Origin: CBDCWO01 sp965223405
GTDB taxonomy: Bacteria; Bacteroidota; Bacteroidia; Chitinophagales; Saprospiraceae
NCBI GenBank assembly: GCA_965223405.1
Contig: CBDCWO010000006.1
Coordinates: 1-64,000 of the forward strand
Direction of reading: 5' to 3'
Length of the DNA: 64,000 nucleotides
Positions 42,413-52,491 of this stretch are shown here, one piece after another. Numbering within the stretch: the first letter of the stretch is position 1; each line of letters opens with the position of its first letter. The notes beneath the pieces are model-generated. The model was given only the letters and a program-made list of their open reading frames with translations, did no database searches and was not told the origin of the DNA. The translations under genes were made by a program, and so were the position numbers.

Positions 42413-43552
42413 TCATTCCAATTCAAATAACCACTCAATAGCACTTGGAAACGCTTTTTTCCAAGATTTGCCACTGTGATCACCACGAGATTCAAATGCA
42501 TATTTAAAATTCGAATATCCAGCTGTTTCAAAAATACTAACTACCTGTTCAACATGTTCTGCCACATTTACAGGATCAAAGATCTCCTCACCCCCAGCCC
42601 AAAAATAAATCCTGTTATCATCTAATAGATTTGCCCTTTCTGAGGCCATATTGAACATTTTGTCATCTACAAACCATAATGATGGAGAAAAAACAAGACT
42701 GAATCCAAAAACCTCTGGATATTGTAGTATTCCGTAAAGCGAGTGTAATCCACCCATCGACATCCCCCCAATACCCGTATTAGACCTATCCCCTAAAGTT
42801 CGAAATTCCTTATCCACAGCTGGTTTTAAGGTTTCTTTTATAAAGTCCAATGACAGACCTCCTAGACCTCCATTTCCGGTTGATGATGGAAAGTAAGTAC
42901 CTTGACTTACCCAAGGGCTTAATAAATCGTTTCTGCTTGATCCTATGGTTCTCACAGCTACTATTATTAATCCAAATCCTTTTTCGTGATAGAATTCATC
43001 AAGTACCTGATCAGTCATCAAACCATTCTCACCGGAATTATAATAGAAAAGGCTTTGAGCGTCATGCATATACATAACTGGATATCTCATATCAGATTTT
43101 TCATAATCCGGGGGCAAATAAACATAAATTCTTCTATCACGATCCAGTTGTGGACTATAAAATTGGTCGTTCCATAAGAATGCATTCGATTTTGTGTTAA
43201 ATGTCCATGCAGGTGTGGACAAAATCATATTATTATCATCGTGAGCCAATACCTTCCAAGAATATTCCCTTGCACTTTTAATAGATTCCAATAAATAAGA
43301 ATTGGTTTTAAGACCCATTATATCAATAATGTTATTCTCGTCAGTTTTGTCAGTAATTCTAAGACTGTATTTAACAGCTTTTTGGCTCTTGGTCCATTTG
43401 AATTCAATTGAAGGAATAAGATCAACTGCTCCATCTTCAGGACTCTGAAGGGTAAATATTTGGTTTGTTTTATTTACTTCCTCCTTGGAACAACCTGAAA
43501 TAATAAGATTGCAGAATAAAAAAAAGAAGAGGAGAATAAATAGGTTTTTCAT
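42413..43552 (-). CDS. Lipoprotein esterase with Fn3-like N-terminal domain
   Basis: This 379-residue protein begins with a lipoprotein signal (FLFCNLIISGCSKEE). Residues about 35-125 form a fibronectin-III-like domain (LQSPEDGAVDLIPSIEFKW, YSWKVLAHD). The rest is an esterase-D/enterochelin-esterase-type alpha/beta hydrolase with YPVMYMHDAQSLF, nucleophile GIGGMSMGGLHSLYG and a late His in SRGDHSGKSW. It is likely anchored at the cell surface or periplasm and cleaves esters, possibly on polysaccharide. Its C-terminus abuts the DUF6090 relic. Confidence 0.82.
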   Translation of the reverse strand: MKNLFILLFFFLFCNLIISGCSKEEVNKTNQIFTLQSPEDGAVDLIPSIEFKWTKSQKAVKYSLRITDKTDENNIIDIMGLKTNSYLLESIKSAREYSWKVLAHDDNNMILSTPAWTFNTKSNAFLWNDQFYSPQLDRDRRIYVYLPPDYEKSDMRYPVMYMHDAQSLFYYNSGENGLMTDQVLDEFYHEKGFGLIIVAVRTIGSSRNDLLSPWVSQGTYFPSSTGNGGLGGLSLDFIKETLKPAVDKEFRTLGDRSNTGIGGMSMGGLHSLYGILQYPEVFGFSLVFSPSLWFVDDKMFNMASERANLLDDNRIYFWAGGEEIFDPVNVAEHVEQVVSIFETAGYSNFKYAFESRGDHSGKSWKKAFPSAIEWLFELE

Positions 43553-43927
43553 AGTTAGAATTATAACTTAATTGTGGTCTAATTTGAAGTGTCCCCACGA
43601 AGTGGGACCATTCTTGATAGTAAATACGATACATCATCGCTTATCTAATATAATCATAACTGGTATTTGAATTTGATTAAATTATGTGAAGATTTTGTGA
43701 AGTATGATCCATTCATATAATCCCTTACCTAATTAATCACCATATGCTATTGTAAATTATAGCCTATCACTAATAGGGTATGGTTTACCATTCTGAACAG
43801 GAGAAAGTCGCTCTAAAACACTCTGAAACCCCTAATAGGGGCAATATTTCTAGGTTTTTGGATAATCCGGCGATGCTGACCCCTGTACGATTTTGATTTC
43901 AAAGAACTAAAAAAGGACATGACAAAA
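43553..43927. other. Intergenic region with small hairpins
   Basis: No gene. Two short inverted repeats are visible: GTCCCCAC/GTGGGAC at 43591-43608 and CCCCTAATAGGGG at 43829-43841. The right part leads into the 3' end of a broken IstB gene and may be leftover insertion-sequence end. Confidence 0.4.
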
Positions 43928-44276
43928 TTACATTATTTTTCTTCTCATACTATCACCTTTTAACACTACTCTATGAGATGTATGGATTAGACGGTCCAGA
44001 ATAGCGTCAGCTACCGTATCATCCCCGATCACATTATACCAGTTAGCTACAGGGAATTGACTGGCAATAATTGTGGATTTTTTGGAGTGTCTGTCCCCAA
44101 TCAAATCCAATAGGTCAAAACGCTGTTGTTGTTCTAAATGTTTTAGGTCAAAATCATCAATGATGAGTAAGTCGGTTTTATAGATTTTGTCCAATACTTT
44201 AAAAATGGTACCGTCGACTCTTGCCATTTTTAATTTAAGAAACAGTTTTTGCAAATTGTGATATTGAACTTTAAAT
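43928..44276 (-). pseudogene. IstB fragment (C-terminal half)
   Basis: The encoded residues include a Walker B LLIIDDFDLKHLEQQQ, STIIASQFPVANWYNVIGDDTVADAILDRLIHTSHRVVLKGDSMRRK, the C-terminal half of an IS21 helper ATPase different from the intact one at 40966. Walker A and the N-terminus are missing. The frame upstream of 44276 is antisense of the tandem repeat unit, so the start codon at 44347 is accidental. Confidence 0.8.
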
Positions 44277-46325
44277 CCCTTTAAGGTTAGGGTGGCGGGT
44301 AATCGTACAATATTTCGTTTTATTTCAAGTATTCTTTTAAATGACACTTTTCAGAGTAGGCTCATTAGTGAGGGTACTCCGAAAAGTCAAAATCAAAACC
44401 ATCGGTAAATATAATTTGGTTTTAGAATTTACCCACGCTCGCCTCCGACTCCTAAAGGAGAGTCCTCCCGCAAAACTTGATGTAAATAAATGCGCGAATG
44501 CATTCCTTTCTAGGGTAAAAAATGGATCTGTGGGCGGAGGCCCTTTTGGGTTAGGGTGGCGGGTAATCGTACAATATTTCTTTTTATTTCAAGTATTCTT
44601 TAAATGACACTTTTCAGAGTAGGCTCATTAGTGAGGGTACTCGAAAAGTCAGAATCAAAACCATCGGTAAATATAATTTGGTCTTAGAATTTGCCATGCT
44701 CGCCTCCCACTCCTAAAGGAGAGGCCTCCCGCATAACTTGATGTAAATAAATGCGCGAATGCATTCCCTTTTGGGCTAGGGTAAAAAATGGATCTGTGGG
44801 CGGAGGCCCTTTAGGGTTAGGGTGGCGGGTAATCGTACAATATTTCTTTTTATTTCAAGTATTCTTTAAATGACACTTTTCAGAGTAGGCTCATTAGTGA
44901 GGGTACTCCGAAAAGTCAAAATCAAAACCATCGGTAAATATAATTTGGTTTTAGAATTTACCCACGCTCGCCTCCGACTCCTAAAGGAGAGACCTCCCGC
45001 ATAACTTGCTGTAAATAAATGCGCGAATGCATTCCCTTTTGGGCTAGGGTAAAGTATGGATCTGTGGGCGGAGGCCCTTTAGGGTTAGGGTGGCGGGTAA
45101 TCGTACAATATTTCTTTTTATTTCAAGTATTCTTTAAATGACACTTTTCAGAGTAGGCTCATTGTAAATAGCAAATTTATAATCCCCAAATTTTCGCAAT
45201 TGGTTTTCACCACCTGGGGATAAAATTTTTATTGGGTTTTACGGTTTTCCATTCGGTAACTTTTTCCTTTTAGTTTAACTACTTCACAACGGTAAAGGAG
45301 TCTATCCAACATAGCGGTTGCCAACACTTCATCGTCTAGATGAGCCCATTGCAAGTATTGCTTTATGAGATGACACTTTTCAGAGTAGGCTCATAGTGAG
45401 GGTAGTTCATCGAAAAGTCAGAATCAAAACCATCGGTAAATATAATTTGGTCTTAGAATTTGCCACTTGCTCGCCTCCCACTCCTAAAGGAGAGGCCTCC
45501 CGCATAACTTGATGTAAATATTTAATGCGGCGAATGCATTCCCTTTGATGGGCTACGGGTAAAAAATGGATCTGCCTGGGCGGAGTTCACCGCCTAACTT
45601 TAGGGTTAGGGTGGCGGGTAATCGTACAATATTTCTTTTTATTTCGTAAGTATTCTTTAAAAATGACACTTTTCATGTCGGAGTAGGTTCCTGGAGCAAT
45701 ACCCGAGTTTCCCGATCTACATAAGTACCAGTGGGCACTGTATAAAAATTAGTGAGGGTACTCATCGAAAAGTCAAAATCAAAACCATCGGTAAATATAA
45801 TTTGGTTTTAGAATTTACCCACGCTCGCCTCCGACTCCTAAAGGAGAGACCTCCCGCATAACTTGTACCCCTAAATGGTAAATAAATGCGCGAATGCATT
45901 CCCTTTTGGGCTAGGGTAAAGTATGGATCTGTGGGCGGAGGCCCTTTAGGGTTAGGGTGGCGGGTAATCGTACAATATTTCTTTTTATTTCGTACTGTCC
46001 CTCTATCTATCCCATATCTGTATTCTTTAAATGACACTTTTCAGAGTAGGCTCATTAGTGAGGGTACTCGAAAAGTCAGAATCAAACCATCGGTAAATAT
46101 AATTTGGTTTTAGAATTTGCCATGCTAGCCTCCCACTCCTAAAGGAGAGACCTCCCGCATAACTTGATGTAAATAAATGCGCGAATGCATTCCCTTTTGG
46201 GCTAGGGTAAAGTATGGATCTGTGGGCGGAGGCCCTTTAGGGTTAGGGTGGCGGGTAATCGTACAATATTTCTTTTTATTTCAAGTATTCTTTAAATGAC
46301 ACTTTTCAGAGTAGGCTCATTAGTG
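44277..46325. repeat. Tandem array of ~263-bp units with transposase debris
   Basis: Units begin ATGACACTTTTCAGAGTAGG at 44341, 44604, 44870, 45138, 45370, 45662, 46031 and 46296. The spacings 263, 266 and 268 are intact copies; later ones are interrupted. A partial unit precedes the first (44277-44340), and the last stops after 30 bases. Each unit holds CTCCTAAAGGAG and GAATGCATTC palindromes and a GGGTTAGGGTGGCGGG block. Copies 5 and 6 carry many small insertions. Frames in either direction (PKGPPPTDPYF; GGGPFGLGWR) are not conserved as proteins. Confidence 0.88.
45164..45369 (-). pseudogene. Second IstB 3' fragment inside the repeat array
   Basis: On the minus strand this segment encodes WAHLDDEVLATAMLDRLLYR followed by CEVVKLKGKSYRMENRKTQ and a stop, the C-terminus of yet another IstB. 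It is inserted 26 bases into repeat copy 4, and a new repeat unit begins right after it. The remaining bases (to 45164) look like a transposon end rich in A/T. Confidence 0.7.
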
Positions 46326-46334
46326 CATTAAGAA

Positions 46335-47747
46335 CTAATCTTTTATTGGAATAAGATCATTAGGAGTAAAATAAGGCTCCTCACCCAGGGGGCGTGCATT
46401 TTCTCCTCGTTTTCCAAAATCGCCTATATCTTTTTTAGCCCAATCCAGAAGTTTGGTTAATTCAGCAACTACTGCAGGATTTTTAACTCCGACATCAACA
46501 GTTTCACCGATATCGTTTTCTAAATCATATAATACATAATCTTCAAACAATACCCGGTCTTCAGTAGCACTATGTATGGGCCATCGGGTATAAGTTACTG
46601 ACTTTAAATCCGGTTGATGTGGTAAATGCAGTTTCCATTTTCCCAGACGTACCGCTCGCAACTCCCGGTGCTGGTAATAGAAATAGGGACGCTCCAATTG
46701 CTTTGACTTTCCACTCATTACCCTGGAAATATCCAAACCATCAATGACCCTATCCGTAGGAGGTTTTGCGCCTGCAATTTGAGCAATCGTAGGAAGCAAA
46801 TCGATGGTGGCCATTACCTGATCAGAACTTGTTCCACCAGGCACTCTTCCCGGAGCCCTGACAATGCAAGGCACACGCAATCCACCCTCCCAAGCAGAGG
46901 TTTTTGCTCCTCGCAAGGGCTCTGCATGTCCTCCGTGATCACCCCTTAACCACCAGGGACCATTATCGCTGGTAAATATCACATACGTGTTTTCGTCTAT
47001 TCCGGTTTCTTGAAGTTTGGTCATGATGCGCCCCACATTGTAGTCTATTTCTTCGATTACATCTCCATATATACCACCTGCAGACTTATCCTTGAATTCA
47101 TCAGAAACAGCAAGTAGGGTATGAGGCATGGTGTGGGCGAGGTAAAGGAAAAAGGGGTGTTCCTTATTACTTTCAATAAAATCAATAGCCTCGTCAGTAT
47201 ACCTACAGGTAAGGGTAGACATATCTGCATTAAGTTCAACAACTTCCATATTCCGGAGAAGGTGAACTCTGGAATCATTGCTGGTAGGTGTAAGGAATGA
47301 ATAATCAAAGCCCTGATGTTTTGGTAAGAGACCCGGATTAAATTGTTCAGGATTATGGCCGGCAAGATCCCATTTTCCTATCATGCAGGTGACGTATCCA
47401 ACTGGCTTTAATACTTCGGCAATGGTCACTTCGCTCAACGATAATTTAGGATGCGGCACTTCACCATTATCGTTACGTGCATTTCGCATGGGGTAACACC
47501 CGGTCATTAAGGCAGCCCTGGAAGGACCACAAACAGTCTGAGCATAAAAGCTGGTAAGCTTCATTCCTTCCGCTGCCATTTTATCAAGGCTAGGCGTCTT
47601 GATATTTGGCGAGCCAAAGCAGCCCAGATCCTGATAGCCTTGATCATCGGTGAAAATGATAATGAAATTTGGTTTATTGACTTTTTCCTGTTTATTCGAG
47701 TTACAGGCAATGATTAATGACCAAAAAATAAATAACAGGTTTTTCAT
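46335..47747 (-). CDS. Sulfatase (lipoprotein, formylglycine type)
   Basis: This 470-residue protein starts at ATG 47747 with lipoprotein signal (FIFWSLIIAC). It has metal ligands D34/D35 in FTDDQGYQDLGCFG, the formylglycine signature C73-G-P-S-R, TGCYP, and downstream YVIFTSDNGPWW and GGLRVPCIVRAPGR. It hydrolyses sulfate esters after maturation of Cys73 to formylglycine. It is probably surface- or periplasm-anchored. It follows another sulfatase by about 20 bases, forming an operon. The Cys signature has Gly at position 2 (CGPSR), slightly unusual but accepted by the maturase. Confidence 0.92.
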   Translation of the reverse strand: MKNLLFIFWSLIIACNSNKQEKVNKPNFIIIFTDDQGYQDLGCFGSPNIKTPSLDKMAAEGMKLTSFYAQTVCGPSRAALMTGCYPMRNARNDNGEVPHPKLSLSEVTIAEVLKPVGYVTCMIGKWDLAGHNPEQFNPGLLPKHQGFDYSFLTPTSNDSRVHLLRNMEVVELNADMSTLTCRYTDEAIDFIESNKEHPFFLYLAHTMPHTLLAVSDEFKDKSAGGIYGDVIEEIDYNVGRIMTKLQETGIDENTYVIFTSDNGPWWLRGDHGGHAEPLRGAKTSAWEGGLRVPCIVRAPGRVPGGTSSDQVMATIDLLPTIAQIAGAKPPTDRVIDGLDISRVMSGKSKQLERPYFYYQHRELRAVRLGKWKLHLPHQPDLKSVTYTRWPIHSATEDRVLFEDYVLYDLENDIGETVDVGVKNPAVVAELTKLLDWAKKDIGDFGKRGENARPLGEEPYFTPNDLIPIKD

Positions 47748-47768
47748 TTTAAGGATTTTTGGCAATTC

Positions 47769-49175
47769 TTATTTCGATAAAGGCTTGGGATTTTTGACAA
47801 AAGCTGCCGGGCGCTTGTTCTGTTCGAGTTCTTGGTTGAATTCTTCAATCTGCGCGCGGAGTTGTGCTCCAATTTCCGGATGGGCCTGCAGCACATTGGT
47901 TGTCTCACCCAAATCTTGGTCCAAATCGTAAAGTGCCGGTGACGAATTTCCAGCTACCCGTAACTTCCATTTGCCTGATCTTACCGCCTCCAGTATATTT
48001 CCTCTGTGATAGAAAAATGCCTCATGAGGACTCTTGCTCTTTCCGAGCAAAACGGGCATCACATCCTTTCCATCAATTATGCGGTCATCCGGAATTTCAG
48101 CCCCGGCCAATTTAGCAAAGGTCGGCAAGAGGTCCATGGCTGTAAGCAGCTCATTATTCACCTGGCCTGCTGGAATTTTTCCAGGCCATCGAATCACTGT
48201 TGGTTCTCGCATACCCCCTTCAAAGGTACTACCTTTTTTACCTTTAAGTGGCGTTGCTAAACCTCTTGCAGGGCCATTGTCGGAAGTGAATATCACCAGG
48301 GTTTGCTCATCAAGTCCATATTTTCGCAAAGCATCCAGTATTTGTCCTACGGACCAATCGATTTCGCCAATGGCCTGAGCGTAAATTTTATCACGTGTTT
48401 TGTAGTCAATGCGGTTTTCTTCCTTCTTCAATGTTTCTATAATATCTTCAGGTACATCCTTCATAAAAGGTGGGGAAGCGTGAAGTGGTCGATGTGGGAT
48501 GGGGTGTGGAATGTAAAGAAAGAAAGGCTGATCCTGATTTTTTTCGATAAAATCTATTGCACGTTCCGTAATACGCTTAGTCAGGTAATCGGCATCGGGA
48601 TCCATTTCAACGACTGTCTCGCCTTCAAGCAAAGGTAAAGGTGGAAAATTGTATTTCTTCTGATGTGGATGGAACGGGTGAATGTCATGACTATACGGAA
48701 TACCAAAATATTCATCGAAACCCTGGCGGGTTGGTAAAAAAGAGGGCTGGTCCCCAAGATGCCACTTCCCGAAAATCCCTGTCCTATATCCCACAGATTT
48801 CAGTAATTCAGCTATAGTTATTTCGTCGGGATTGAGTCCCTTTGGGTCAGCTGCCAGGAGTACACCAAAGTCTGACCCGGTAGCCATATCAATTCGCCTC
48901 GGATAGCACCCAGTCATTAAGGCGGCGCGGGAAGGTGTACAAACCGCCGCAGCCACATAAAAACTGGTTAATTTTAAACCTTCGGCCGCCATTTGGTCAA
49001 TATGTGGAGTTTTAACATGATTTCCACCGAAACAACCAAGATCGGCATAACCCTGATCATCGGTAAAAATAATTATAAAATTGGGCAAATATGCTTTATC
49101 AGATTTTGAACAGCTAAGGCTTAGAAAAGAAGTGAATACGGCGATGAATGTTGGTAACAAACGTAGATTTTTCAT
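47769..49175 (-). CDS. Sulfatase (lipoprotein, formylglycine type)
   Basis: This 468-residue protein has lipobox FLSLSC at about 22, metal motif FTDDQGYADLGCFGG, formylglycine signature C79-T-P-S-R-A, then LKSVGYRTGIFGKWHLGD and VIFTSDNGPARG. It is a paralogue of the downstream enzyme, and both are encoded as one operon. It likely removes sulfate from a polysaccharide or its fragments outside the inner membrane. The divergent rhamnose isomerase gene suggests a rhamnose- or fucose-containing sulfated glycan (inference). Confidence 0.93.
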   Translation of the reverse strand: MKNLRLLPTFIAVFTSFLSLSCSKSDKAYLPNFIIIFTDDQGYADLGCFGGNHVKTPHIDQMAAEGLKLTSFYVAAAVCTPSRAALMTGCYPRRIDMATGSDFGVLLAADPKGLNPDEITIAELLKSVGYRTGIFGKWHLGDQPSFLPTRQGFDEYFGIPYSHDIHPFHPHQKKYNFPPLPLLEGETVVEMDPDADYLTKRITERAIDFIEKNQDQPFFLYIPHPIPHRPLHASPPFMKDVPEDIIETLKKEENRIDYKTRDKIYAQAIGEIDWSVGQILDALRKYGLDEQTLVIFTSDNGPARGLATPLKGKKGSTFEGGMREPTVIRWPGKIPAGQVNNELLTAMDLLPTFAKLAGAEIPDDRIIDGKDVMPVLLGKSKSPHEAFFYHRGNILEAVRSGKWKLRVAGNSSPALYDLDQDLGETTNVLQAHPEIGAQLRAQIEEFNQELEQNKRPAAFVKNPKPLSK

Positions 49176-49460
49176 TTACTTCAAATTATTGAAGTGATCT
49201 AATAAAAGTATTTCTATCCAATCTCCAAATTACTATTTACAGCCGACAGATCCTAAATGTTCATACAGGAGACCTTTTATCCTAAGCAAAAAGATCAGCA
49301 TTGCCACACAATTTTTAGTTGACATGATAGATTCTTAGCTACTATTCGCTACTTTAGCTTCGTACAACCCAAGTGGGCTCACGGTTAAACATTATTTTGG
49401 AGATTTAGCTGTTAATTTTAACTAACCTAATTCATCTTAAAATGGGGCATGGGTAATGCT

Positions 49461-49490
49461 TTTGTCTGTTAGGATTCAGATTTAATTTTG
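49461..49490 (+). promoter_or_regulatory. Candidate promoter of the rhamnose isomerase gene
   Basis: TTTG at 49461-49464 and TAATTTTG at 49483-49490, 18 bases apart, match the Bacteroidota TTG / TAnnTTTG pair. The box ends 57 bases before the ATG. The rest of 49176-49547 shows no gene. Confidence 0.55.
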
Positions 49491-49547
49491 ATAATTTGGC
49501 GTGTTGGGCTCAAATGTAGAGGCCTGAATCAGTCTCAAAATTGTTTT

Positions 49548-50831
49548 ATGCAAATTAATAAAGATCAATTACAATCGTTGAATCAGAATAGTTTGAAAGA
49601 ACACTCTGATCAATTCAGTTTTTTAAAGGACCAATTGGAAAAAAAAGGTATCGAAGTAGAAGTTGCATTACAAAAGATTCAAGAATTCCAGGTTGCTATA
49701 CCGAGCTGGGCTTTAGGGGCAGGAGGAACGCGATTTGGTCGATTTTCCTATGGAGGTGAACCCGGTAATTTGGAAGAAAAAATTAATGACGTTGGCATTA
49801 TTCATTCCCTGACGCAATCCGCAGGTGCTATTTCACTACATATTCCTTGGGACATCCCCAACGACCCAAAAGCCATCAAAGAATTGGCAGATTCCCACGG
49901 TATTCACTTTGATGCGGTAAATTCCAACACTTTTCAAGATCAAGATAATCAAACACTTAGTTATAAGTTTGGTTCTTTATGTAATACTGATGCATCGGCC
50001 AGGGAACAGGCCATTCAGCATAATCTGGAGGTGATCGATATTGGCAAGACACTGGGTTCAAAAAGTCTTACGGTATGGCTTGCAGATGGATCTTCCTTTC
50101 CGGGCCAATCCAACTTGCGAAAGGCATTGCAAAATACTCAGGATAGTCTCATAAATATTCATGACCAACTCCCAGAGGATTGGAAAATGTACATTGAATA
50201 CAAACCTTATGAGCCCAATTTTTATAGCACGGTTATTCAGGACTGGGGAACTTCTTTTCTCCTTGCTAATGCCTGTGGAGAAAAGGCGTATTGTTTGGTG
50301 GACCTGGGACATCATTTGCCCAACACAAATATTGAACAAATAGTTGCTACCCTGATCTGGAAAGGAAAGTTAGGAGGTTTTCACTTTAACGACAGTAAGT
50401 ACGGCGATGATGATTTAACCTGTGGAAGTATAAAACCTTATCAACTCTTTCTAATTTTTAACCAGTTGGTTTACGGGATTGAAAATAACATTGCAGATAA
50501 TCCTCCTCTGGCCTGGATGATAGATGCCAGCCATAACATAAAAGATCCACTAGAAGATCTAATGCAAAGTCTGGAAGCGATCCGGTTAGCCTATGCACAG
50601 GCGCTGGTTGTAAACCGAAACGCTTTGCAAGATGCCCAAAAACAAAATGAGGTAAGTCTAAGCCAGGAAATCTTACAAGATGCGTATCGGACCGACCTAA
50701 GGCCATTGTTAAGAGAAGCTAGAATTCGGACTGGGGCAGCACTAAATCCAATAGTGGCTTATCGGGAATTGGAAGTGAGGAAGTCACTAATTGCCACACG
50801 AGGATTGAGGACGATTGCAACAGGCTTGTAA
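49548..50831 (+). CDS. rhaI: L-rhamnose isomerase (RhaI type) / sugar isomerase
   Basis: This protein of about 427 residues is a TIM-barrel xylose-isomerase-like enzyme of the RhaI group. It has VAIPSWALGAGGTRFGRF, a metal-binding run MYIEYKPYEPNFY, VDLGHHLPNTNIEQ and GKLGGFHFNDSKYGDDDL, all family blocks carrying the metal Glu/Asp/His residues. It interconverts L-rhamnose and L-rhamnulose. I start at ATG 49548; the upstream frame to 49488 carries no homology. A sugar-sized permease-like gene follows. The position next to sulfatases suggests breakdown of sulfated rhamnose-containing polysaccharide. Confidence 0.85.
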   Translation: MQINKDQLQSLNQNSLKEHSDQFSFLKDQLEKKGIEVEVALQKIQEFQVAIPSWALGAGGTRFGRFSYGGEPGNLEEKINDVGIIHSLTQSAGAISLHIPWDIPNDPKAIKELADSHGIHFDAVNSNTFQDQDNQTLSYKFGSLCNTDASAREQAIQHNLEVIDIGKTLGSKSLTVWLADGSSFPGQSNLRKALQNTQDSLINIHDQLPEDWKMYIEYKPYEPNFYSTVIQDWGTSFLLANACGEKAYCLVDLGHHLPNTNIEQIVATLIWKGKLGGFHFNDSKYGDDDLTCGSIKPYQLFLIFNQLVYGIENNIADNPPLAWMIDASHNIKDPLEDLMQSLEAIRLAYAQALVVNRNALQDAQKQNEVSLSQEILQDAYRTDLRPLLREARIRTGAALNPIVAYRELEVRKSLIATRGLRTIATGL

Positions 50832-50998
50832 GATGAAGATAACCGTAAGGTTTCGATTTAGGAAAATGAAACTAAGAATGAGGACGTTTGGTCCAAGAGG
50901 TGATCATTGTGATGATTTCATGATGGTTATGTATATTAAGAAATCGTATGAATATAATCATATGTTACCAATGCAATTGACGATAAAACCCAATACAG

Positions 50999-52402
50999 AT
51001 GACAGAAACCAACAGTAACCAACAGATAGCACAAACGGAAGAATTTGAAAGACAACCGATTCCTACAACACATCAGAAAAGCTGGAAAAGTTTTTTAGGG
51101 ATGTATGCGGGGGAGCATGCAGCAGGAACTGAATTTATGATCGGTCCTCTATTCCTTACTGCAGGGGTCAGTGCTTTTGATTTGATCGTTGGATTATTGA
51201 TAGGTAATTTGTTAGCGGTATTGAGTTGGCGGTTTTTGACCGCTGAAATTGCGGTTAAAAATCGGTTGACCCTATATTACCAATTGGAAAAGATCTGTGG
51301 AAAAAATTTGGTTACCTTTTACAATATCGCCAATGGTGTTTTATTCTGTTTTTTAGCTGGTGCCATGATCACGGTTTCTGCCACGGCAGTGGGTGTTCCT
51401 TTTGACATGGAGATGCCTAAACTAACCGATACCATGCCAAATGGCATCACCTGGGTGGTTATAGTAGTCACTGTCGGAGCCATAATTTCTATTGTTGCTG
51501 CCAGGGGATATGATTCCGTATCTAAAGCTGCAAACTGGATGGCACCTTTTATTGTACTGGCATTTGTAGCTTGTGGCATCGTAGCCCTAAGTCAACTGGA
51601 GGTCAAAAGTCTTGCTGACTTCTGGAATATCTGGGGTGAAGGATCAGAACCTTTTCCAGGGCAAATTAAATATACTTTTTGGCATGTGGTGCTATGGTCA
51701 TGGTTTTGCAATGCAGCTATGCACATTGGAATGTCTGATCTCTCGGTATTCCGCTATGCTAAAAGTGCAAAATCCGGCTGGACCACCGCAGCTGGGATGT
51801 ATGTTGGGCATTATATGGCCTGGATTGCAGCGGGATTACTTTATGCGGTTTATCTAAAATCGCCGGAAGCACAATCCTTTTTAGCCAATAATGTGGCGCC
51901 TCCTGTAGCCCCCGGACCACTGGCTTACAATGCCATTGGGATTTTTGGAATTGTTGCCGTAATCATTGCCGGGTGGACAACAGCTAATCCAACCATTTAT
52001 CGTGCTGGTCTGGCATTTCAAGCCATAATTCCTCGAGCTTCTACTTTTTGGGTAACCATTTTAGCCGGAAGTATCGCCACTATAGCCGGTCTGTTTCCAG
52101 CCTTTGCTATGAAATTATTAGGATTTGTAGCCTTGTATGGCTTTATTCTGGCGCCCGTAGGGGCCATAATTGTGTTTGAACACTTCTTTGCTCGAAAGTC
52201 AGGAATAATAAAAAATTACGCCGAAAAAGCTGAAATAACCTTTAACTTATCTGTGTTGTTGGCCTGGGGAATTAGTTTTGTAATCTTTTACTTCATCTCT
52301 GTCACTCAAGGTGTCTTTCTTTCATTTCTGACTTTACCAGCGTGGTTGAGTTGTGGTGCACTTTTTCTCGTACTTAGCAAATACCTTCAAAGGACTACTT
52401 AA
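50999..52402 (+). CDS. NCS1-family (cytosine-permease-like) transporter
   Basis: This 467-residue protein has about 12 membrane helices and the opening SFLGMYAGEHAAGTEFMIGPLFL, comparable to the first helix region of purine-cytosine permeases. ARGYDSVSKAANWM and a FWHVVLWSWFCNAAMHIGMSD segment follow. NCS1 proteins move nucleobases, vitamins or hydantoins with H+ or Na+. Being downstream of rhaI with no nucleobase genes, it may instead carry the sugar or a related product. The ATG 50999 has homology soon after. An unsupported frame at 50815-51018 lies in the gap. Confidence 0.8.
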   Translation: MTETNSNQQIAQTEEFERQPIPTTHQKSWKSFLGMYAGEHAAGTEFMIGPLFLTAGVSAFDLIVGLLIGNLLAVLSWRFLTAEIAVKNRLTLYYQLEKICGKNLVTFYNIANGVLFCFLAGAMITVSATAVGVPFDMEMPKLTDTMPNGITWVVIVVTVGAIISIVAARGYDSVSKAANWMAPFIVLAFVACGIVALSQLEVKSLADFWNIWGEGSEPFPGQIKYTFWHVVLWSWFCNAAMHIGMSDLSVFRYAKSAKSGWTTAAGMYVGHYMAWIAAGLLYAVYLKSPEAQSFLANNVAPPVAPGPLAYNAIGIFGIVAVIIAGWTTANPTIYRAGLAFQAIIPRASTFWVTILAGSIATIAGLFPAFAMKLLGFVALYGFILAPVGAIIVFEHFFARKSGIIKNYAEKAEITFNLSVLLAWGISFVIFYFISVTQGVFLSFLTLPAWLSCGALFLVLSKYLQRTT

Positions 52403-52491
52403 GGGCATTTTTGATTAAAAACATAATCACGAAACACTGAAACAGAGCTTTCGTTCAACCTTATAGTAGTAGATAAGAGAATTGTAACGAT

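Noticed and set aside
44341..44607. 88-codon frame in the tandem array
   Set aside because: The frame is broken by stops or shifts in other units, so protein coding is not conserved among copies.
44277..46325. CRISPR array interpretation of the tandem repeats
   Set aside because: Units are about 263 bp and head-to-tail without unique spacers; no cas genes are present.
50815..51018. 67-codon frame between rhaI and the NCS1 gene
   Set aside because: Overlaps both neighbours, Met/Lys/Arg-rich without fold pattern.
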